A DNA stretch of 64,000 nt. Source: DASRDR01 sp035550795. Lineage in GTDB: Bacteria; Methylomirabilota; Methylomirabilia; Rokubacteriales; DASRDR01. The stretch is taken from positions 1 through 64,000 of the forward strand of contig DASZOL010000078.1 in NCBI GenBank assembly GCA_035550795.1, in the 5' to 3' direction. Below, in pieces: positions 59,875 through 64,000 of the stretch. Below the pieces are notes generated by a model. It was not told where the DNA came from and made no database searches. It saw only the letters and a list, made by a program, of their open reading frames with translations. How positions within the stretch are numbered: the first letter of the stretch is position 1; each line of letters starts with the position of its first letter. The position numbers and the translations under genes were made by a program.

Positions 59875-61476
59875 ATGAGAGAACGGATCTCGCGGTTGGT
59901 GTTCGGGCTGCTGGCGGGCGCGGCGTGCGCTCTCGTGTCGGTCACCGGGGCAAGCGCGCAGGACCAGCCGCGGCGAGGCGGCACCCTGACCGTCATCACG
60001 CCCTCGGACGTGTCGACCTTCGATCCGCATCCGGCGGTCGGGTTCTCGGTCCGGGTGTTCGCGAACATCTACGAGCCGCTCTTCCGGAAGGACGAGAAGG
60101 GGGTGCTTCACGGGCACCTAGCGCAGTCGTGGCGCTTCGTCGACCCGACCAAGCTCCAGATCACCCTCCGGAAGGGCGTGAAGTTCCACAGCGGGAACGA
60201 GCTCACCGCCGAGGACGTGAAGTTCACGTACGAGCGGCAGCTCAATCCCGCAGACCTGGCGCGGGATGCGGCGGTCATCAAGATGGTCAAGACGCCGATC
60301 CAGGTCGTGGACCGGTACACGCTGCTCATCGAGACGCGGGAGCCGAACGCCGCGCTGGTGGACACGCTTGCGCAGTCGCTGGCGACCCTGATCCCGGACT
60401 CCGCGGAGATCAAGAAGTGGGGAAAGGACTACGGACTCCATCCGTCCGGGACCGGACCGTTCAAGTTCGTCGAGTGGGTGCGCGGCCAGCACGTGAAGCT
60501 CGCGCGGAACGCCGACTACTGGAACGGGCCGCCGTACCTGGACTTCCTGGTGTTCAAGGTGGTGCCCGAGGAGGCGACGCGGGTGCTGGCGCTGGAGAGC
60601 GGAGAGGCGGACGTGCTCTTCGAGACGCCCCCGAGCGCGATCGCCTCCCTGCGCAAGAACGCCAAGATCAAGGTGAACAAGGTCCCGACCTACCGGGACG
60701 TCGACGTGCACTGGAACGCCAAGAAGGCGCCGACGGACGACGTCAGGCTCCGACGCGCCCTGTCCCAGGCCATCGACGTCAAGAGCATCGTCGAGGAGGT
60801 CATCACGGCCGACATCGGCCAGGTGGCCACCGGCCTCTTCAATCCGAGCGTGTTCGGCGCGTGCGACGTCGGCTTCCCCGTGTACAACCTCGCGCGGGCG
60901 AAGCAGGGCCTGGCGGAGGTCGGCTACCGGCCGGGCAAGGACGGCATCCTCGAGAAGGACGGCCGGCCGCTGGCGCTGACGCTCGTGGTGAATCCGCAGC
61001 GCGACCCCCGGAACGGCGAGGTGGCCGAGGCGATCCAAGCCCAGCTCCGGGCGGTCGGGGTCGACATGAAGGTGAACGCCAACGAGTTCGCCACGTACAT
61101 GAAGATCCTGCAGAGCCCCGAGGGCGACTACAACATGATCTTCCACGGATACGGCGTCGCGACGGCCGACGCGGACCTGAAGGCGACGTTCTTCCTGAGC
61201 ACGAATCTTCCGCCGGCGGGGCAGAACAGCCCCCGGTTCGCCAGCCCGGAGCTCGACGGGGTGATCCTGGCCGCCCAGCGCGAGTCGAGCAAGGACAAGC
61301 GCCGGGAACTCTACTGCAAGATGGGGCAAATCTACCGTGACCAGGCGCTGGGCCTGCCCCTCTACGCGTCGTTCCGGAACACCAGCGCCCTGGCCCACGT
61401 CCACGGGCTGGTGCTGCATCCGGACGAGTGGTACACGCAGACCTACACGCGGGTCTGGCTGGGTCCGAAGCCGTAG
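59875..61476 (+). CDS. ABC transporter substrate-binding protein (peptide/nickel type, SBP_bac_5)
   Basis: A 533-residue periplasmic binding protein. A Sec signal peptide (about 1-29, ending TGASAQ) precedes RRGGTLTVITPSDVSTFDPHPAVGFSV, ANIYEPLFRKDE, TLRKGVKFHSGNELTAEDVKFTYER and LHPSGTGPFKFVEWVRGQHVKLARNADYWNGPPYLD-type residues, standard for family 5. The GGGAGG site precedes ATG 59875. It binds an oligopeptide, opine, glutathione-like or other organic ligand. It is the first gene of a transporter run behind the GntR regulator and precedes its permease by 12 bases. Confidence 0.95.
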   Translation: MRERISRLVFGLLAGAACALVSVTGASAQDQPRRGGTLTVITPSDVSTFDPHPAVGFSVRVFANIYEPLFRKDEKGVLHGHLAQSWRFVDPTKLQITLRKGVKFHSGNELTAEDVKFTYERQLNPADLARDAAVIKMVKTPIQVVDRYTLLIETREPNAALVDTLAQSLATLIPDSAEIKKWGKDYGLHPSGTGPFKFVEWVRGQHVKLARNADYWNGPPYLDFLVFKVVPEEATRVLALESGEADVLFETPPSAIASLRKNAKIKVNKVPTYRDVDVHWNAKKAPTDDVRLRRALSQAIDVKSIVEEVITADIGQVATGLFNPSVFGACDVGFPVYNLARAKQGLAEVGYRPGKDGILEKDGRPLALTLVVNPQRDPRNGEVAEAIQAQLRAVGVDMKVNANEFATYMKILQSPEGDYNMIFHGYGVATADADLKATFFLSTNLPPAGQNSPRFASPELDGVILAAQRESSKDKRRELYCKMGQIYRDQALGLPLYASFRNTSALAHVHGLVLHPDEWYTQTYTRVWLGPKP

Positions 61477-61488
61477 GGCGGGATCGGC

Positions 61489-62436
61489 GTGCGCGCCCCC
61501 GGACTCACCGGCGGGCTGGCCGGCTACGTCGTCAAGCGACTGCTGGGAATGCTGCTGCTCCTGGCAGGGGTGACGTTCGTGGTCTTCGGCATGATGTACC
61601 TCGCGCCCGGGGACGTGACGGTCATGCTGGCGGCGAGCAGCCCCTCCCCGGAGCAGGTGGCCGCCATCCGGCGCGAGTTCGGCCTGGACCAGCCGCCGTG
61701 GGTCCAGTACGGCATGTTCCTCGGCCGAGTCGCCCAGGGCGACCTGGGCGACTCGTGGATCGACCGGCGGCCGGTTATGCCGCAGGTGCTGGAGGCGTTC
61801 GGGTACACGCTCCGGCTGGCCGCGGTCGCGCTGGCGGTGTCGGTGGCACTGGGGACGGCCGCCGGCATCGTGTCAGCCGTGCGGCACCGCTCGGCGACGG
61901 ACGAGTCGATCCTCACCGTGACGCTCCTCGGCATCTCGGTGCCGGTCTTCGTCACGGGACTCCTGCTGATCTACACCTTCGCGTTCAAGCTCGGGTGGTT
62001 CCCCACGTCGGGGGCTGGCACGTGGCGCCACCTCGTCCTGCCGGCCTCTACGCTGGCCAGCTTCCTGACGGCCTACAACGTCCGGATGATGCGGGCGTGC
62101 ATGCTCGAGGTGCTCGGGCAGGACTACGTGCGAACGGCGCGGGCGAAGGGAGTCCGCGAGCGCTGGGTCCTCGGACGCCACGCCCTCCGGAACGCGCTCG
62201 TGCCCATGGCCACGGTGCTCGGCCTGCAGGTCGGGCTCCTGCTGGGCGGGTCGGTCATCACCGAGACCGTCTTCGCCTACCCCGGGGTCGGACAGCTGGT
62301 GGTGTCGGCGATCTCGGCCCGCGACACGCCGCTCGTCCAGGCGTGCGTGCTGGTGACGGCGAGCGGGTTCATCCTGGTCAATCTGCTGGTCGACGTCAGC
62401 TACGTGCTGATCGATCCTCGGATCCGGCTGCAGTGA
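61489..62436 (+). CDS. ABC transporter permease, DppB-like
   Basis: A 315-residue inner-membrane permease with six helices. The N-terminal VVKRLLGMLLLLAGVTFVVF and MMYLAPGD are typical of DppB/OppB. The cytoplasmic EAA-like loop VRTARAKGVRERWVLGRHALRNALVP contacts the ATPase, and SVITETVFAYPGVGQLVVSAI follows. It pairs with the next permease gene. The GTG start at 61489 lies 12 bases after the binding-protein gene. Confidence 0.95.
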   Translation: MRAPGLTGGLAGYVVKRLLGMLLLLAGVTFVVFGMMYLAPGDVTVMLAASSPSPEQVAAIRREFGLDQPPWVQYGMFLGRVAQGDLGDSWIDRRPVMPQVLEAFGYTLRLAAVALAVSVALGTAAGIVSAVRHRSATDESILTVTLLGISVPVFVTGLLLIYTFAFKLGWFPTSGAGTWRHLVLPASTLASFLTAYNVRMMRACMLEVLGQDYVRTARAKGVRERWVLGRHALRNALVPMATVLGLQVGLLLGGSVITETVFAYPGVGQLVVSAISARDTPLVQACVLVTASGFILVNLLVDVSYVLIDPRIRLQ

Positions 62437-62470
62437 GGCGTCCGGTGCGATCGCCGGCCGGCGGCCGCGG

Positions 62471-63328
62471 ATGACCGGGACCAAGGAGACCGGGGGGCGT
62501 CGAGTCCGGCGCGCGCTCCGCCAGCCGCGCGCGGCCGCCGGGGCGCTGGTGCTGGCCGCGCTGCTCGTGGGCGCCGTCGGCGCGGGCTGGCTGGCTCCTC
62601 ATGATCCCGCCCGGGCCGACCTCCGGCTCCGCCTGAAGCCGCCCAGCCGCGAGTACCCGCTCGGCACCGACTGGATCGGGCGCTGCCTGCTCAGCCGGCT
62701 CCTGTACGGTATCCGCTTGACCCTCACCGTCGGCGTGGTGACCGTCGCCGCCGGCGTGGCGGCGGGGGTGACGCTGGGGCTCGTGGCCGGCTTCTACGGC
62801 GGCGCGCTGGAGGGAGCCATCATGCGGGCCACCGACCTCCTGCTCGCCTTCCCGTACTTTCTGCTCACCGTCGTCTTCGTGGCGGTCCTCGGCCCGAGCC
62901 TCCTGAACGCCATGATCGCCATCGCCGCCTGGACAGCGCCACACTACGTCCGGCTCGTCCGCTCGGTGGTCCTCTCGGTCAGGGGGCGGGAGTTCGTGGA
63001 GGCGGCCCGCGCGCTCGGGCGGCCGGAGCTCGGCATCCTGACCCGGCACATCCTGCCGGCGTGCGTGCCGACCCTGGTCGTGCAGGCGGCCATCTTCTGC
63101 GCCCAGAACATGCTGATGGCCGCGAGCCTGAGCTTCCTGGGGCTGGGAGCCCAGCCCCCCTCCCCCGAGCTCGGAGCGATGCTCGGCGCCGGCCGTCAGT
63201 ACCTGCGAGTCGCCCCGCAGGTCGTCGCCGTACCCGCCGTGGGCATCTTCCTCGGCGTGCTCGCTTTCAACTTCCTCGGGGACGCGCTGCGGGATCATCT
63301 CGACCCCGGCGCGGGGCGGGCCGCGTGA
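62471..63328 (+). CDS. ABC transporter permease, DppC-like
   Basis: A 285-residue permease, partner of the DppB-like protein. After a first helix (ALVLAALLVGAVGAGWLAP) comes the periplasmic HDPARADLRLRLKPPSREYPLGTDWIGRCLLSRLLYG-type region and the loop VEAARALGRPELGILTRHILPACVP for the ATPase contact, then AASLSFLGLGAQPPSPELGAMLG. The ATP-binding subunits DppD and DppF are not in the window before its right edge. Confidence 0.95.
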   Translation: MTGTKETGGRRVRRALRQPRAAAGALVLAALLVGAVGAGWLAPHDPARADLRLRLKPPSREYPLGTDWIGRCLLSRLLYGIRLTLTVGVVTVAAGVAAGVTLGLVAGFYGGALEGAIMRATDLLLAFPYFLLTVVFVAVLGPSLLNAMIAIAAWTAPHYVRLVRSVVLSVRGREFVEAARALGRPELGILTRHILPACVPTLVVQAAIFCAQNMLMAASLSFLGLGAQPPSPELGAMLGAGRQYLRVAPQVVAVPAVGIFLGVLAFNFLGDALRDHLDPGAGRAA

Positions 63329-63396
63329 GCCGGCTCGCCCTGCCCGCCTCCCGCCCCGGCACGGCCCGCAACCGCCTCCGCTGAACAGGAGCCGCC

Positions 63397-64000
63397 ATGT
63401 CCACCTTGCCCACCATCTACACCGCGCGCTCGGACGTCGACGCCGCCCATCTCGCCCGCGTCGAGGACTGGTACGCGCGCCGCCACGCTCCGGACCTGAT
63501 CCGGGCGGGGTTCTACACGGCACAGGCATACTATTCCGAGGTCGGGACTCCCCTGGTCTGCAACCTCTACGAGATCCCAGGGCCCGAGCTGTTCGGGACC
63601 CAGGCGTACCGGGACGTCGCCGCCAAGGACACCGACGGGCCCGCGGTCATCGCGCTCCTCACGAGCCGCTCGAACACGATCTACGACCAGGTGCTCACCG
63701 TGAACGTGCCCGAGGGGAAGGCCGGCTGGGCGGCGGGAGAGCGGACCGGCGCGGTCACGGCGGACGCGCTCTCGACGCTCCGATTCGACGTGCCGGAGGC
63801 GAGCGAGGACGCCCTCCTCGAGTGGTTTCGGACCCAGGAGTTCCCGCGGCTCCAGGGGCGCTTCGGTTTCCGGGCCGGGCGACTCTGCCGGCGGGGTCCG
63901 CCGCATCCGGTGGCGCCGTCGCGGGATCCCCGCTGGTTCGTGATCAACGAGTGGGAGGGCGTCATGGCGGCGCTTGCCGACGGAACGGCCAAGGACGCGG
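63397..64000 (+). CDS. Probable dimeric alpha/beta-barrel protein, partial (runs off right edge)
   Basis: The frame opens at ATG 63397 after AGGAG and stays open through the window end (201 codons seen). The N-terminal TIYTARSDVDAAHLARVEDWYARRHAPDLI and later GFYTAQAYYSEVG are typical of EthD-like or dimeric alpha-beta barrel proteins. A second similar repeat appears near residues 125-160 (STLRFDVPEASEDALLEWFRT). It follows the dppC-like gene by 68 bases and may be part of that operon, possibly an enzyme acting on the imported compound. The product is not identified. Confidence 0.65.
   Translation, partial: MSTLPTIYTARSDVDAAHLARVEDWYARRHAPDLIRAGFYTAQAYYSEVGTPLVCNLYEIPGPELFGTQAYRDVAAKDTDGPAVIALLTSRSNTIYDQVLTVNVPEGKAGWAAGERTGAVTADALSTLRFDVPEASEDALLEWFRTQEFPRLQGRFGFRAGRLCRRGPPHPVAPSRDPRWFVINEWEGVMAALADGTAKDA

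Noticed and set aside
1..64000. tRNA, rRNA, CRISPR arrays, insertion sequences and prophage
   Set aside because: No cloverleaf-like GTTCGA arms in intergenic space, no regularly spaced repeats, no transposase or integrase motifs were found by eye.

Overview
The window is a GC-rich (about 70 percent by eye), gene-dense bacterial chromosome segment. It carries a nearly complete tetrahydromethanopterin (H4MPT) and methanofuran-type C1 pathway with the genes that make both cofactors, and two apparent selenoproteins. Together with the mix of ABC uptake genes, RND efflux and single-copy oxidoreductases, this suggests a soil or aquifer member of Candidatus Rokubacteria / Methylomirabilota. That placement is an inference from gene content. 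No rRNA, tRNA, CRISPR array or insertion sequence was seen.

Layout. 1-9.2 kb: the start of an iron alcohol dehydrogenase, a broken amine oxidase, a D-2-hydroxyacid dehydrogenase/ATP-grasp pair, a NifU-like scaffold, a B12-binding radical SAM protein that reads through an in-frame TGA (selenocysteine in a C-U-A-E-P tail), two glycosyltransferases, a DUF1989 protein, a hydrolase and an unknown CGEC protein. 9.2-18.7 kb: an RND efflux permease with its lipoprotein adaptor, a frameshifted c-type cytochrome, two small lipoproteins, a membrane-anchored metallophosphoesterase and a frameshifted cyclic-nucleotide-binding transporter remnant. 18.7-40.5 kb: the C1 island. From a strong consensus promoter it runs fae, fwdD, fwdB, fwdA, ftr, DUF447, beta-RFAP synthase, fwdC, mch, a MptN-like ligase, a CitG-like protein, a PTPS-like protein and a folK-mptA fusion, many joined by 4-base start/stop overlaps. 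Convergent and divergent units follow: HisA-like, MfnF-like, MfnE-like, MfnB, an SDR, PCD/DCoH, a dihydropteroate-synthase-like protein, mtdB, DUF1464 and an ATP-grasp protein. 40.5-64 kb: mixed accessory metabolism including a FAH-family hydrolase, a nucleotidyltransferase, a Kup potassium transporter, a TauD-type dioxygenase, an amidohydrolase, an aldehyde dehydrogenase followed by a selenocysteine rhodanese, a PQQ-type sugar dehydrogenase, a peroxiredoxin, a nucleoside hydrolase, a GH13 enzyme with an internally deleted GH63-like enzyme, an MFS carrier, and a GntR-controlled oligopeptide-type ABC uptake operon that runs towards the right edge.

How the genes work together. Fae condenses formaldehyde with H4MPT, MtdB oxidises methylene-H4MPT, Mch opens methenyl-H4MPT, and the Ftr/Fwd(Fhc) proteins move the formyl group to a methanofuran-like carrier and release formate or CO2. 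FolK-MptA, PTPS-like, DHPS-like, beta-RFAP synthase and MptN-like proteins can build the pterin carrier. MfnB, MfnE and MfnF-like proteins can build the furan carrier.

The strongest unusual signals are the two selenoprotein genes, each with a hairpin of the bacterial SECIS type just after the TGA and each cut short by standard gene calling. Next are a Fwd B subunit that keeps its metal-binding cysteines beside a separate FwdD gene, the folK-mptA fusion, and a GH63-family gene that appears to have lost its middle in frame.
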